Numbered from the stretch's first letter, positions 1 through 14,258 are shown. The stretch: 64,000 bases of DNA from Dicaeum eximium (GCA_013396995.1 VWZP01007456.1:438431-502430); one strand, 5' to 3'. Numbers and translations: made by a program. The notes: generated by a model not told the origin, from the letters alone.

Positions 1-3000
1 GAAATTACAAAAGGGCAGGAGATTTGACTTTAAGGAAATAATATTTCCTATCACACCCTGGTTTCATCATGTACTGTTTCTTGCATAGATGATGTGCAGT
101 GTCTGAGTCAAGAAATATATGAATAATAAGAAGGAACTTCTCTATGGAGTCATGAAGAGCTTGAGACTAAAAAGAATGCTTAGCTGTAAAAACTGCAGTG
201 AGATCCAGAAGTGGTGGCACAAATATGGTCATTATATTGGGTCCTAGAAAAGTGTGTGGTTGTACAGTATTACCAATGACCATTTCTAACTATCACGTCA
301 ATGATTCCAAGAGTCAAAAATGTTCAACATGTGGAACACAACCAAATGAGAAACTTGTAATTAGTCAAAAGGTGTTAGTGTGCCTTTTTCATCTCAACAG
401 AAATTTACAATAGCTGATTCTGTATATGAAAGTTAATTTTCCTTTAATTCAGTGCACATTGGATGTCAACATTTCTTCAACACTTTCCACGCAGCTTTAT
501 GTAGCCAGGAAATTTATGACTGGGGATACAGAAGCTTCTGTAATCACTTCTTAGGCATGTATGATAAGTTCTGCTTAATTTCCTGCTTGGTGTTACTACT
601 TAGCAGTTTGGAAAGTTGGTGTTCATCGTACTTATGGAGTCTTTATTTCTGGACTAACAGGCTGCCCTGTGAAAACGGAGCCTTATTCTAGGGAGTCACT
701 TTGAGGCATGGTACATAACTCCATTGTATAATGTATGTGGTTCTGCAGTAATGATGTTGGCATACTGCTTGTGTTCGACTCTTCAAGAGAACCTGATGTA
801 GGAGATGACCCTTCTCACTGCCTCTCACAGTTTGTACTTTTGACAGTCAGAATTGCATTGGAGAGAAGACCTGGGAAACTGCTGGGAGGCCCATGGGGCT
901 GTACAGCTTCTCTGTGAAGCTGGTGGACTTTGGAAGGTATTCCCAAGGTGCTTCCAAGGAAGCACCCAGTGTACCTGCTGATGCTGTGATGCAAACTGGA
1001 ACCATTCTCTTTTTAATGTCTAAGTTGTGGCTAGGATGACTGCAGGGTAGTAGAAAGAAGTGTGACCATCACTGTGAGCTTGTTTTAAGGCTGTTTATAG
1101 AGCAGCTGTTTTCTGTCTTCCTCTCTCCTCTTAAAGAAAGAAATCAAGGCCAGCTGTGAAGGAGAAGGCACTCAATAAAACTTGAATACATGAGATGAGA
1201 GCAGAATGTATGTGTGAAGGAAATAAAAGCAGAAGAGAATAACTGTTGATTTATACTCGGGGTTAGTGCTTTTAGTAAATTAAGAACCAAATGTGCGGAG
1301 TAGGCTTCTACATTTTTATAAGTAGCCACTCGCTTGCTTGTCCCCTGGTTGTATGTTTAACCTTAGTATGAAAAACTTATCAGAGTACATTGCCAACTGT
1401 TTTTAAGCTCCAAGTTAGTACAAAACCTGTTCTCCATATTGTGGAAAGTCCTTGAAGGCCAGCAAAATCAGGAACTGGCTGCTCAGATGATTACAGTGAA
1501 AAAACTTGTCTACAGGGTCAGACCCTTACTCTGACCCCAGGTTATCATGGCTCATTAGGCAGTGTTTGTCTGTAGCAGAATGAGATATGTAAGGACAGCC
1601 CTACTGTGCTTTAGCAACCAGCATCTCTTGGCTTGTGTAGGGGCCATGTTGAAATGTTCCCTTGTTGATCATTTAAATCACTGTAATATAAATATTTTAC
1701 TGGGAAATCTTACTGTAGTATTACTATTTGGGAGTAGGAAACTATATATTTGTGTGTTGGACACTGATTAGACAGATATTTTCCACCAAGAATAAATATT
1801 TCACCTTATTTCTGGGGATCTGTCTCTTCTGTTTGGCTGTTTACATAATTGAGGATTGCTCTTCATCAGGTAATCGTGTTGAGTATTTTTAGAAAAGCTG
1901 ATTAGGTAGTGTGATGCTGTAAGCCTTTGCGTGTGCTTGTACCCACACTGCAATTTTGAGAGGGGTTGGTCCCTGGGTCAGAGCCCTTAGGCTTCCTCTT
2001 TCTGCACCTCTTGGTGATTTACGTCAGCAGCTGGAAAGCAAACAGCAAATCTGAGTTGACATGATGACAGCTGCTGACCACAGCCACTCTGCCACGGCTG
2101 GACCACCACCTGGGCATCGAGGACAGGTGAGGTGTTGTGTCTGGGGGTGGCAGCTCTGATGGGCCATCCCTGCAGTGCAGCACCCCAGTGGGTGGGCTTC
2201 TGTGGGCAGTGTGGGCTAGGGGCTGCCTTGGACAAAAATGAAGTCTTGAGTTGAGGTTAACCTCTGATTGAAAGAGTTGAGTTTACTGAGTCCTTCACAG
2301 ACACTGTGATGTAAAACAAACCACCCTGTAAAACAAAGTAAAAAGCATTGCTTACATAAATAGGGCTTGGAGCCATCAGGAAAAAAATGTTTTCTTGATG
2401 GGGTTGGACTTGAAATGCTTTGGTGGGTTCTCCTGCCTCAGTGTGTTAGAGCATAGTCCTAAACCTGGGTCAAATACAATTAGAACTTGCATGCTTCGAG
2501 TTTACTTCAAATGGAAAGTCTGTCTCAAAATTCATTCCCAGTTCTGCCAGATATAGTAGTCTAAATCAGTAATCACACGGGATTCTAGAAAGTGCTGTAC
2601 CTCACACCTTTAGCATAAACAATGTGCAGCACATCTGTCAATGCTTACTCTTCACAAAGAGCAAAATAACCAAGAACAATTCCTTAACACTCACAAAGGG
2701 TGAAAAAGTATCCTTTACATCTCTGGAAGGAGGAGAACTCTGAATTTTGAGGATAGACTTGATTTCCAAAGTCATAAACATTCCCCTTTTCTTTAACTTC
2801 AACTCTTGTATTTTTTCAGATACCTGGGTCGGAAACATATACATGTATGAATCCATAAATACTGTGTTTTCTGCTGAACTTTATCACACTGCATTTCTTT
2901 ATGAGTTTGTTTAAAGCAATCAAGAAACTGGATTTCAGAGATGTTACAGTCATCATCTAGACTAAAACCAGAAAGATTTTCAATAACATCAGTGAAAGGT

Positions 3001-3986
3001 GTAGTAAATTGAAAATATTTCATGAAAAACTGTAATCCTAATTTTATGTGTCTAGAAATAGGGAGAGTAGAACACAGTATCTTTCAAAGTGATTAAGAGA
3101 ATAAACTCAATTTTCAGCTGTCATCAGATATCCTTGAATGCAGATTTTAAAATTGCAAACAAGTTAAACACAGTTTTCACACTGAAGTAGTGTAAAACAC
3201 TCAAAAGCATGCACTCCAGCCAGTGGCTGTCAAAAGCTTTACCGAGGTTTTTGGGGTGTAGAACAATGAATAGACGTAGTTCCTGAAGGAAATCAAGAGT
3301 AATGTAGTTCAGAGTACATTAATTAGTCATTAATACCTGTATGACTGCATATTTAAGTATACAGTCCTGCATTTTAAAAGAAGATAGCCAGCCCCCAGAA
3401 CAGAGGACCCAGTGACAAGATCTGATACCATACTATGTTCTTTTGTTCATGTATCACCTTACCTACAGTCACTGTGGTCAAAAAATAAATAGCAAATTGT
3501 TTTTCATGGTGGCACACAAATTCTTTTTGGCACATAAATCCAGAATGTTGAAATGCAAAAGGATGATTTTTAACTCATCCTTTAGAGGCAGCAGAGTTTG
3601 ACCTCATCATGGGATTGTGTCCATGTGGTTTGTTGGTGATGCCACAGTTGGCTACATAGCAGGTTCCAGGAAATTCCTGCTTTTTCTAGACCCCACAAAT
3701 TTGTCTGCAAATAATGTAATGTTTCATAAGAGAACTCATGTTCTTACCTTCACTGTAGACATGACGAAAGACTCAAATTATGCCCAGAATAGGCCCCATT
3801 GTAGAGTCTAGCAAATTACCATCATTCTTAAAAATACAGTCCTTAATTTAGGTGCCAAACTGGATTTTAATCCTAAAAAATCTTACATACACCTGGAGGG
3901 TGTGGCGGTCTGGTGGTAATTAAACACAGCTGCAGTATGGAACTCGTGGAATTGCAAAGACATACTGGTAAAAGTCCTATAACCGC
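1..3986 (+). other. PIEZO2 intron, part 1 (non-coding)
   Basis: AT-rich intronic sequence upstream of the first PIEZO2 exon seen here. It is inferred to be intronic because PIEZO2 codons further upstream must lie before position 1. Only short chance open frames are present. A locally GC-richer patch lies near 2080-2230. A perfect 9-bp inverted repeat with an 8-nt loop (arms 3558-3566 and 3575-3583) is the only structure I noted. No RNA gene or mobile element is recognisable. Confidence 0.7.
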
Positions 3987-4140
3987 CATCACTGGAAGAG
4001 TTAAAAAAAAAACCCATGTGGATATGGCACTTGAAATGTGGTTCAGTGGTGAGCATGCTGGTAGTGCTGGTGGTTGGACTTGGTAATCTTAGAGGTATTT
4101 TCTAAACTTATTGATTCTATGACTCTGTGATTCTGTGATA
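3987..4140 (+). mobile_element. CR1 LINE 3' end fragment
   Basis: Short, diverged 3' end of a CR1 retrotransposon in sense orientation. It opens with CCATCACTGGA, which corresponds to the end of the CR1 ORF2 region. It continues through GGATATGGCACTTG and GGTTGGACTTGGTAATCTTAG, and ends in tandem octamer-like units (GATTCTATGACTCTGTGATTCTGTGAT), the hallmark CR1 terminus. Small deletions and an internal A run indicate an old, inactive copy. Confidence 0.85.
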
Positions 4141-6179
4141 TCTCAGACAAACATGGCAAAATAAAAAATAATTAGAGCTGATGCTGTTGTGCTGGCAACA
4201 ATTCCAGCTTTGTAAAAGTTATTGGTCTCCCAGTTCTCATTATTTCAGAGACGAATATTTACATAGTTATCCTTATTCTTGACTATCTGATGTCTTATGT
4301 TTGGCTAAGAATAAAGTACAAGACTGGCAGAAACACTAACAATTAGTGCTGTGTGAAGTAGACAAGAGATGCCTTTATCAGATTGTGTTCAATTTCTCTC
4401 TGTTTATCTAAACACACATGCACATTTTCATCTTGAGGGGCCTCATTCATTACAGCAGGAACTTCTTGTGATTATTAAGTTTTAGTATTGCACAGCAACC
4501 TGGGCAATTTCAGGAGTCAGGCTGATTGAATTACCCAATTAGACAACCTTGCTAAGTGGGGGAAGAGGACATTTCAGCACCATTTTTTCAATAATAAAAT
4601 TCCATTAAATAGTCCAAGATTTAGAAAGTTGTAAGTAGCAATGAGGAAGGAAAATGTGCTCTAGTGGTCAGCAGAATAGAAGCTCAACTTTGACTCCAAG
4701 CAGAGGGCTTTCAAAAATATGCACAGACCAGGCAAGATTAGAGGAGATGTAATACTTTGAGATCTAACAGGAAAAAAAAAAAAAAGCCAGGGGTCTTATT
4801 ATCAAAATGGAAATCATGTTAGTATGGTTATTCACAGTGCATGGGTTGGTCACACAGTAAATAACTGTTTTCTGCAGAATGGAGATAGTAAGCAAGAGTG
4901 ATTTGTTGAACTTGCACTTCTTGGTCAGATGGTCAGGAAATATGCCGGAGCAGTGGATACATGACAGCAGAAGGGAAGGCCAGCAGATGGACATGGATAT
5001 TCAGAGTCCATAATGGGCTTGCTTTTCTGATGTCCCTGAGGCATGCAGTTGTTGCCTCAGCAAGATTTTGTGGGAAGGAATAAATAATTTTTAGCCAATG
5101 CACTGGATTAAATAAAATCTTCAATTTCCAGTAGTACTTGTAAGTGCCATTAAAAAATTTTATGCAGCTTTTAAATGAAAGCTTCTGGGAATTGGCAGAG
5201 ATCAGGTTCATCTTGCTGACATGTAGATGTGAGCCATGGTTCTGCCTGGTGTAGCAGTTCTACAGCCATGCTGGACTGGACCCCTCTTCTGCTACTGTAC
5301 TCTCATAATTTCATAATTTTATGAAGGCTTCTAACCAAAATAAATTTCAGCTAATGAAACTACATTTCCTTGAGAGTGAAATACCACCTGTTCATTACAA
5401 TCCTGTTCTCTCAACAGCCTTTCCACAAGTTAGATTACACAACACCTATGACACATGAATTTTGAGATTGTTTTTATGACTTTTCATATCCCCACTGAAA
5501 CATGGTCAGAATTATCTTATATATATGATAAAAAGGAAAATCCTGAGCAAGGAAGTTCACAGAATCCATATCCACATAAAACAAAGGCTGGAATGCTGAT
5601 AGAGTTCCGTGAACATCTGGCAAAAGTCAAAGATGGGTTTCCATATCTATTTAATGTCTTTCTGGATAACAATAAGAAAATGATATCACATACCCCTTCA
5701 CAGTTCACAGTTCCTGGGTTTTGTTTTTGTTTTTTTTTTTCCTTAGCTGTGGTAAAGAGTGAAAGTTTCTATAACAGTGGCTGCAGGAATTGACAATAAA
5801 TATTGCATTTTGTTGGTGGCTGATGGCAAAGTCAGAAGGCAAAAATCAGCTTCTGTGTTTTGCTCTGTAATTTTCTCAGAGAAAAGCAGAAGACTTTACA
5901 TTTTCTGTAGTGGCAGCTCTTGATTTCAGAGATTTCTCAAAACTTGTTTGAAATGTCAGGATTTTTTTTTATTTTGTAAATACAATGCTGAGTGAATTCA
6001 CTTTTTTGCAAGAGTTAAATTTTGTTGTACAGTACTACATATATTGTAAACACCATTAAATATTTATACTTTACTAGGATATTAATTTAAGTAAGGAATA
6101 TTTAATTTTAAATAAACATTTCATTAGCAGGGATTGATGTGCCCTGGAAGCCATAAAAGTGATGCTGTATATATCATAA
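4141..6179 (+). other. PIEZO2 intron, part 2
   Basis: Intronic sequence with no supported gene. It has a 14-nt A run near 4771, a T run near 5727 and AT-rich DNA at 5990-6120. An open frame of 112 codons at 5455-5793 shows no family features and is treated as chance. Confidence 0.65.
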
Positions 6180-7350
6180 ATCTATGGGACCTGATGGGAT
6201 CCATCCCAGGGTGATGAGGGAGCCGGCAGATGAGCTTGTGAAGCTGCTCTCCATCACTACCAACAGTTCAGGCTCACTGGTGAGGTTCCAGATGACTGGA
6301 AGCTGGCCAATGTGACACCCATTCACAAAAAGGCTGGGAAGGAAGATCCTGGTAATTATAGGCCAGTCAGCCTGACCTCAGTACCNNNNNNNNNNNNNNN
6401 NNNNNNNNNNNNNNNNNNNNNNNNNNNNNNNNNNNNNNNNNNNNNNNNNNNNNNNNNNNNNNNNNNNNNNNNNNNNNNNNNNNNNNNNNNNNNNNNNNNN
6501 NNNNNNNNNNNNNNNNNNNNNNNNNNNNNNNNNNNNNNNNNNNNNNNNNNNNNNNNNNNNNNNNNNNNNNNNNNNNNNNNNNNNNNNNNNNNNNNNNNNN
6601 NNNNNNNNNNNNNNNNNNNNNNNNNNNNNNNNNNNNNNNNNNNNNNNNNNNNNNNNNNNNNNNNNNNNNNNNNNNNNNNNNNNNNNNNNNNNNNNNNNNN
6701 NNNNNNNNNNNNNNNNNNNNNNNNNNNNNNNNNNNNNNNNNNNNNNNNNNNNNNNNNNNNNNNNNNNNNNNNNNNNNNNNNNNNNNNNNNNNNNNNNNNN
6801 NNNNNNNNNNNNNNNNNNNNNNNNNNNNNNNNNNNNNNNNNNNNNNNNNNNNNNNNNNNNNNNNNNNNNNNNNNNNNNNNNNNNNNNNNNNNNNNNNNNN
6901 NNNNNNNNNNNNNNNNCAACGAGGCTGGTGAGGGGCTGGGAACACAAACCCTGTGAGGAACGACTGAGGGAGCTGGGGTTGTTCAGCCTGGAGAAAAGGA
7001 GACTCCGGGGTGACCTTGTCACTCTCTACAACTCCCAGAAAGGTGGTTGTAGTCAGTGTAGTGGGTTGGTCTCTTTCTCCAGGCAGCACTGACAGAACCA
7101 GAGGGCACAGTCTCAAGCTGCATCAAAGGAAATACAGGTTGGACATTAGGAAGAAGTTTTTCACAGAAAGCGTGATAAAGTACTGGAATTGTCTGCCTGG
7201 GGAGGTGGTGGAGTCACCATCCCTGGATGTGTTTGACAAAAGACTGTATGCAGCATTCAGTGCCATGGTTTAGTTGAGGTGTTAGGGCACGGTTTGGACT
7301 CAATGATCTTGAAGGTCTCTTCCAACCTAGACATCCTGTGATTCTGTGAT
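6180..7350 (+). mobile_element. CR1 LINE, 5'-truncated, with internal assembly gap
   Basis: The longest CR1 copy in the window, in sense orientation. The left part (6180-6385) encodes diverged reverse-transcriptase residues such as VPDDWKLANVTP and KEDPGNYRPVSLTSV, typical of the CR1 ORF2 polymerase domain, but in broken frames. The middle is unsequenced (N). The right part (6917-7350) matches the C-terminal ORF2 region: FSLEKRRLRG-like sequence, LDIRKKFFTE and WNCLPGEVVESPSLDVF. It then continues into the 3' UTR with TTGGACTCAATGATCTTGAAGG and terminal ATTCTGTGAT units. Frameshifts and missing 5' sequence show it is dead. An insertion or rearrangement interrupts the frame near 7025-7080. Confidence 0.93.
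6386..6916. other. Assembly gap (531 N) inside the CR1 copy
   Basis: A run of 531 ambiguous bases. CR1 sequence flanks both sides in the same orientation and in the correct 5'-to-3' order, so the missing segment is probably the central reverse-transcriptase part of the same element. The open frames that appear to cross it are artefacts of N translation. Confidence 0.98.
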
Positions 7351-10300
7351 TTTTGGTGGTACAGCAACACACTGCAATTATGTACCACTAGTGCTGGGTT
7401 AGAGAGAGAAAGAACTGCTTACAGGGTAGCTCCGTGCTTCCAAAATTACATTTTCCCTCTTTTTTCCCTCTCTAAATCTTTTACCTATGTAACAGCAGTT
7501 CTCTTTTACATGAACAGGTAGAAGGTGCATGGTTATGCTGTTCTGTGGAGCGGGATGCAAGGAGCATTTAGCAAAAACAATCACAAAACCTTGCTTTCTG
7601 TTCTCACTTGAGAAAAGATGTAAGATCTAGTTTTGAGAATAAAGAAAGGTTAAATATGTGGCTTACATGACATTATGCTAGGTCTCCTAGGATTTTTCAA
7701 TAGGATTTTGGTATTTAAAATAAAATAAAAACCTACCAGATTATGGAAAATGGATAAATATTTCTCACTTGCTCTGCTTCTCTCTGGGTCTTCTGCACAT
7801 CACACAGTGACTGCATTTATCTAAAACTTTCACTGTTGTGTTCCCTTTTCTGGGTTAGGATCACTGCCAAAGTGATCTCATGTTTATAGAGGGTTTTTTT
7901 TTGTTTGCTTATGTTACTGTTTGTGGTACAAATAGCTACTTTCACCTTGGAGTTGTACCTTTTTGGTACCCTTTTTGGCTGTGTTTGATTCTGAGGTAGT
8001 ATCCTCTATATTTGGGTCAATGATCACAAAATTTGGCTCCTGTAATTTTCTATTAATATTAATAAAACCACCCATCCCCCTAACATATGGGATGCAGAAG
8101 ACACTGCTCAGCAAGCTGTTATAAATCTCAAAAAGGTTTATGAGCTGAAAAAATTGAGTTTGGAGAGGGGAATGTAGACTCTGCAATTTCCAAATGCTGA
8201 TGCTAAATCCATTCATGTAAATCAAACCCATCAGGAGCACTCTGCTCTTTAGATACTTTATCCTAACATGTGTTTGCTCATTATTCCTTCCTCAGTTGGA
8301 GGTTCTATATGAAAGCTGTTTAAATGAAATGAATAATGTATTTCTATGAAGAAGATTAGTATATTTTGGAACTCAGAAATGGAAAAAAAAGTTAGGTAAT
8401 ACTTCAGCATAAATAACAATGTGAGTAGGTTTTTTTGGAGGGTTTGAAATTCTTAGTCCAGGATGCAGATAGTTACGTCATAATCTCTCTGGATATTTCC
8501 CAGTGTTTGGCTAGACTTTGAATGATCTCTCTAACTGCAAATCTTGTGCTTCTTTGTGTAGAGTAGAGTCAAATAATCTTGGCTTTGAAATGAAGTGTTC
8601 ACGTATGTTTACATATATTCACATATATTTCACATTTTCATATGTTCACATACATTTCACCTGGAGATTTGTTTTAATTAATGTGACAGTATCCCACCTG
8701 ATGCCTCTGTTTTAAACTTCATTACATTTGTTGCACACTGAAAATACCATGTTAGAAATCTTTTGGTTTTGGCTCCATCTACCCTTTGCTGTTTTGGGAG
8801 ACCTCTGTGACTGGTCTGTCTCTGATGTTGCTCTGTCTTGGGAATTAAATGTTGCTTTTCTGTTAAATCGTTGGCATTCAGTCAAGATATACCCATTTGT
8901 AATTCTGGTTCTTGGGGTTTGTGACAATTCAACTTCCTTGCTATCAGGTCTTTGTTGATATCTACAGTATCTTTATGGAAGGTCTAAAACACTGTAGTCA
9001 CTGTGGAATGATGAAGATAATTTTGAAATCTCTAATCAAATAATTTACTAAAATCATTATTAGAAGATTTCTTTTAACAGAGTGATAGCTAAACTCTGTT
9101 CAAATGCCAAAGTCTAATATCATCTTACAAACATGACGTAAAGAAGGACTAGGATCAGGTCTTACATTGTTACCCCAGCTCCTAAGAAGTTAGACTGGAT
9201 TTTGTCAGCAAATGTCATTCATGGCTGTGCAGATACATCCCAGTGACGGAGGAACATGTTCAATTCCAGACTGATGTGCTTTGACCATGGATAGTTAAAA
9301 CTCCTTGGTGCATGAGAGATTGAGGATAAAAAGAAGATTTCAAGTTTCCTTGCATAGACAGCTTTTTCATGCTGTGGTTCACCAACCACCTACCCTTGAG
9401 CATACCTTGCCTGCCAGCCCTTGATAGGAAACTTTTCTGCATGTGAGTGTTTACTTCTTACTAAGACAAATTTAAGGAGCCACTCATCTACTTTCTAACC
9501 TGTTTTCTTACCTTGATGTTTCTGTTGGGTCCTGCAGGAGCAGATTTCATAGAGCTATCTCAGGGGCCTTCTTGGAGACTTCCTCTTCAATTTATCATGT
9601 CCTGATTCTCTGTCTTGCTCAGTGGTTGTTTACTTATAGGAAGGACAGTATTTCACCAGTGCAAAAGTCTAATAGGAAGTAAGACTCCAAAAGACTTATG
9701 GTGATACATTAAAAAAATCAAGCAGTAGGGTACCAATTATGTAAACATTTAATGACTTGAATAAACATGATAAAATTTTATCTGAAATATATATCTATCT
9801 GCAGATGTTCTCAGCTGTGGATCTAATATGCTTCTGATGTAGATTCTGCTTGTTCCTAAACAGGAGCTTCCTCTTTCACCACGGTCACTTTCCAGTTCCT
9901 CAGTAAAGGCAGAGATTGGCCTTTCTCAGCTTATTTGGCTTTTATCAGGTAAAAACCTTGATAGAGGATTGTTTTCTACATCCGTGTTCATTCACTGTAG
10001 GCAGTGTAGTGACAGATATAAGAAGATGTACAGAGTACATCAGGATCTGTTTCCTTTTCTATCTGTAAAATCACTTCCTTTTGTGTAATCTTGTACCATT
10101 ATCACTACTTGTCATTTAATGCAATTTTCTAAACTCCTTTATTTGTGTGCCAAACATAAGGCAACCTCCGTGGAGGCAGCCTTCAATAATGGTGTCTATG
10201 TTCAATTAGCCCGACATATCTTCACATGCTGTTTTTGGGTTTCTTCTGAAGTGCATTTCCTCTTCAGTGACAAATACGTGTTGTGTACACCCTCCCTCAT

Positions 10301-12246
10301 CCTTTGGCTTGTTGCAGTAAGGGGATACCTTATTTTTCTCCCTTTGCTTGCATTTCTACCTCCTGGTTCCTGCTTCCTGAGATCAGCAGGAGGCCTCCCA
10401 GCATGAACACTTCTCGCAGAAATGCAAATGCTTTTGCTAGCTTGTTTGTCACATAAACAAACATCTGACCTGAGTATTTTTGTGGCCCCTTTCTGTTGAC
10501 ACTGAAAGAATCTCTTGAAAATGAAGTAAATAAAATGATGTTTAGTCTCATAATCTTATCACCCTGATACCACTGCTTTGCAAATCCACCCTTCTCCCAG
10601 TGGCTCACTCCAAAGGCTCTCAGGACATTTCCAATGTTTCAGGTGTACACAGAGGTTCTAAATGTCAGGTTTCAAGGCATTCGGAAACAGTAGTGAAAAA
10701 ATTTCTCTTCTTCAGTGACTTCTAGTACTAATGGGGGAATAAGCATGGAGACAGAGAGAGAGATGTGCTATGCAGTAAATCAAGTCGTTATTTGTTAATC
10801 TTCTCACCTTAGACAAGATTTGAGCTCCTGGAGGAGCTTCTCCAGGACACAGTCAACATCCACAGCCATTCTGTTAGGCCAGCTTCAAAGAGGAAAAAAT
10901 AGGAGAAAAGATTTGAGAAATATGTGAATTTGTTGGGCCTGATACAAGAGGAAAGGGACAGTGTCTCTGTCGCTTATGAGCTACCTAAAGAGAAACTTCC
11001 TCCCATCTGAGGAAAGATGAGAAGTTGCAGAGTAGGTTTCTGAGTGTCATGATTCAGTGTTGTGCCTCAGCTCAGTATAGCCTAGAGCCTTCTTTTCTCT
11101 TAGCTCTTCTTAAAATACTGAATTTTAGCATTTCCTCCAGCTTTTATATCCTGTCTGGATTGCATTTTTCAAGGCAATCACTGTGTACTTCTGTGTTTTT
11201 GCACAGCCCTCAGCTCAGCTGGATCCCACTATTTCCTGGCCCTTAGACAGTGCTGGTGCCAGCAAATCCCCCAGGAAAGATATTTTCCTTGAATGTAAAA
11301 AGAAAATTGGGAGAATTGAATTCTTGGCGTAGGAACGCACAAATTGTGAGATATCTTAAGAGCAATGGTTTAGATCGCTGATGAGCTTGTTCATAAATCA
11401 AAATGCGGAATTTTTTTCTTGGCTTCCCTTTGACATGTGAGATGGCAACACATTAGAGAGACTCTTTATTTTCCTTTTCATACTTTTAATTTTTCATTGT
11501 CTCCTGTGAAATCCAGTATTTGTATTGGTTTAATGCATACTTTTCAGCATACAGTGTAAGAGGAAGTTTCATGCAGCTCTCAAAGCTAAGAGATAATTCT
11601 GCTCACAGCTCCCACATCACTCCGCGGAATCTGTAAGAGCAGCTGTGCAAGAGATGAAGCCCTGAATTATTTAACAGGGTTTTTAAAAAAACCCAATCTC
11701 CAATGTCAGCCCATCTCTGCTTCACTGTCAAAAAAGACCCAGTATGAGGTCAGGCCATCTAACATCTTTTGGGGTTCACAGTTCATGTGTGAAAACCTAT
11801 CAACACAAAGTCACTTGTTTGTGCCAGGTTTTTCTGTATGGAGTACGGGCTATTATTTTTCACATAGTGTATGTATTTATTTCTTCACTGTGGTGTAGAA
11901 AAGAAACCATTAGTTATTCTTGGTCGAGGTTTGACCCCCTCAGAAGAATCACTGGAGCTGGCTTGTTGCATTTGTTCTTAACTGGCAGCTCCCACCCTCG
12001 CCCTTTGACTTTTGGTTTCTGCAGGCTGGCTGCTGCACCCAGACAAGTCCTGCTGGATACTCTGCTTTGGGACTGGTGCCATAATGCAGAGAAGCTGGAT
12101 CCAGTAGGGTCACGCTGGGAGTTAAGATACAATTTGTCCCACTGGTTTGGCATGACTCACATTAAGTAGATAATTAGAACCTCATGCCAAACTTTTGCTA
12201 GTCACATGCTGAAATGGAGCAGTAATTTGTTTTATATGTATTAACT
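7351..12246 (+). other. PIEZO2 intron, part 3
   Basis: About 4.9 kb of intron with no supported gene. It contains the degenerate TTCACATATATT repeat at 8597-8660, a short GA run near 10751 and an ATG-started 141-codon open frame at 11744-12169 without recognisable domains. I see no mobile element here with confidence. Confidence 0.65.
8597..8660 (+). repeat. Degenerate TTCACATATATT-type tandem repeat
   Basis: Four or so imperfect copies of a 12-18 bp unit (TTCACGTATGTTTACATA, TTCACATATATTTCACA, TTCATATG, TTCACATACATTTCAC). The changes are A/G and T/C transitions and small indels, suggesting an old slippage product. Confidence 0.6.
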
Positions 12247-14182
12247 GTAATTGCTTACTAGGTTTGACAAATGTATTACTAATTCAACAATTGCTGCGTT
12301 ATGAGGGACTAATGGGAAAAAATGAACCCAAAGTCTATAATCTCTCTCGTGAACTAATCCTTAATTCTGTACATAATTTGGACTGAAACAGTATTTATTT
12401 AAAGCTAGAAATTGCTTTAAAACCTCAAGTAACATGAAACTAATGCCCAATGAGAAAATAAGTCAGATTAAAAACCTGTAAGTTTGCTTCTTCTCCTTTT
12501 CTTTTTTTGTTCATAATTTTTAAGGGGCTTGTTTGTTTGTTTTCTGATTGTGTTTTTTTACTCTTACACTAGAGTGTGAACAGTTTTTACCACTTGAGAG
12601 AGAACTAAAGTTCTTGAGCAGTTTGAATACAGCTGTTCCTCCACAACTGCAGTGAATACTTGGTGGTGGGGCTGACCTAGTGCAGGGACTTTGACACGGT
12701 AATCTTTGTTCTTGGAAAAAGTTGGACAACTGGATTGTATAAAATAAATCTCTTCTGTCTCTCTATCTGCACATCCAGCTTCAGTGGTGTGAGGGATTTC
12801 CTTTGACATTTGTGGAGTTCTGGACTCTTGGGATCCCCATGTGTTTTTTCTCTGAACAGCTGGCCTTGCTTTCCTCAGAAATGTTGACTTTTTGGAGTTC
12901 TTGACATGACTAGCTCTTCAATTCAGGGTCATGAAGAGTCCAAATTTGCCCTTCTGCTATTGAGGTGAAATATTGGGGTGTGCTGAGGAGCTCAGGAAGA
13001 GGAAAACAGAGTGTGCAGTTCACTCTTCCGTGGATTGAAGATGTGGCCACTAACATGTAATTATGTTTCTGTAAAGGGCAAGTAACGGTAGCTGTAAAGA
13101 CTTACTAGCCATGTGGTTCATTCAAATTCTAAAGATATAAGGTAAATTTGAGTAAATTTTAAATAGTGAATAGGTTTCCCCCTTGTAAAAATCCCAAATG
13201 TTTGGATCATAAAATTGGTTGTTAGGCAGTGACATTGGTTAGGTTGGGCAGTGACATTTGCTGCCTGTTTGAGGTGCCTTTTCTGCTTTACACACTTGAT
13301 AGTAAAAACAAAATTTACCAAAATTTGACAGCAGCCAGAGAATGTTTCACAGAGACCTCCAAAATCTGTTAAGTAGTATTTGCTTTTGCTCACAACTTTT
13401 CTAGCCTGACCAGTAGCTTGGAAGCTTTGCTGTACTGGATATTTGCCAAGCCATCCACTGGCCCTTTATTTCTTGTTGCTATTTTGTTGAATGAATGACA
13501 TTACTATCAAATTGATGCTCAAGAAACCAAAACCTATGCAAATTTTGGAAGTTTGGTCCTTGTGAGGTTGTAGATGTCTGAATCTTCTGAAGAGATTACA
13601 TGTCACAGAACTACTGTGTTTCTTTAATTTAAATTTTCTAAGTGTTTGTCCTGGTGGTACAATTTTAATCACCAAACCTCTGCTGATGTGCCAGTTGGTG
13701 CATATCTAGCTATGGATAGATGTGCCTAATGTTGGAGCTTTTCAGGTTTTCTCTGAGCTGGCATGAGGTGTGAGATCTTGGCTGTATTTCAGTATCATAT
13801 TGCTTTGCAGCCTGATTTCAGAGACCAGATGTTGTAAGGCAAACCTCTGCAAGCACCAGCAATTGCAGCATCCTTTTGAAGTGAGTCCCTCTGGCATCTC
13901 CATGTGCTTTGTTAACAGTTCATGGAGCCCTCTGCCCTTTCTCACTGAAGCTCTTTTTCCTCATAAGCAGAGCCAATTAGGCCCCATTTTGTCTTTCTGT
14001 CCTATGCAGATACAGTGATGACATCAAAAGTGTGAAAACTTCAGGAAATATATCCTAAAAATATCATTCTTAAAGCTGGATGAAATATTACTGAGACTCC
14101 TGTGGAAGTCTTACTGCTTTATATTTACTGGCTGTACAAAAGAATGCACAAAAGTGTTAACACAGAAATTATTATTATTGTC

Positions 14183-14258
<76 letters not shown>

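Noticed and set aside
6312..7116. Open frames of 187-249 codons on both strands
   Set aside because: They consist mostly of unknown residues from the 531-N gap. Only the flanking CR1 sequence is real.
7010..7273. 87-codon open frame with LDIRKKFFTE and WNCLPGEVVESPSLDVF
   Set aside because: This is the decayed C-terminus of CR1 ORF2, already covered by the mobile element entry.
11744..12169. ATG-started open frame of 141 codons
   Set aside because: No recognisable motif and no supporting signals. It lies in intron just left of the duplicated segment.
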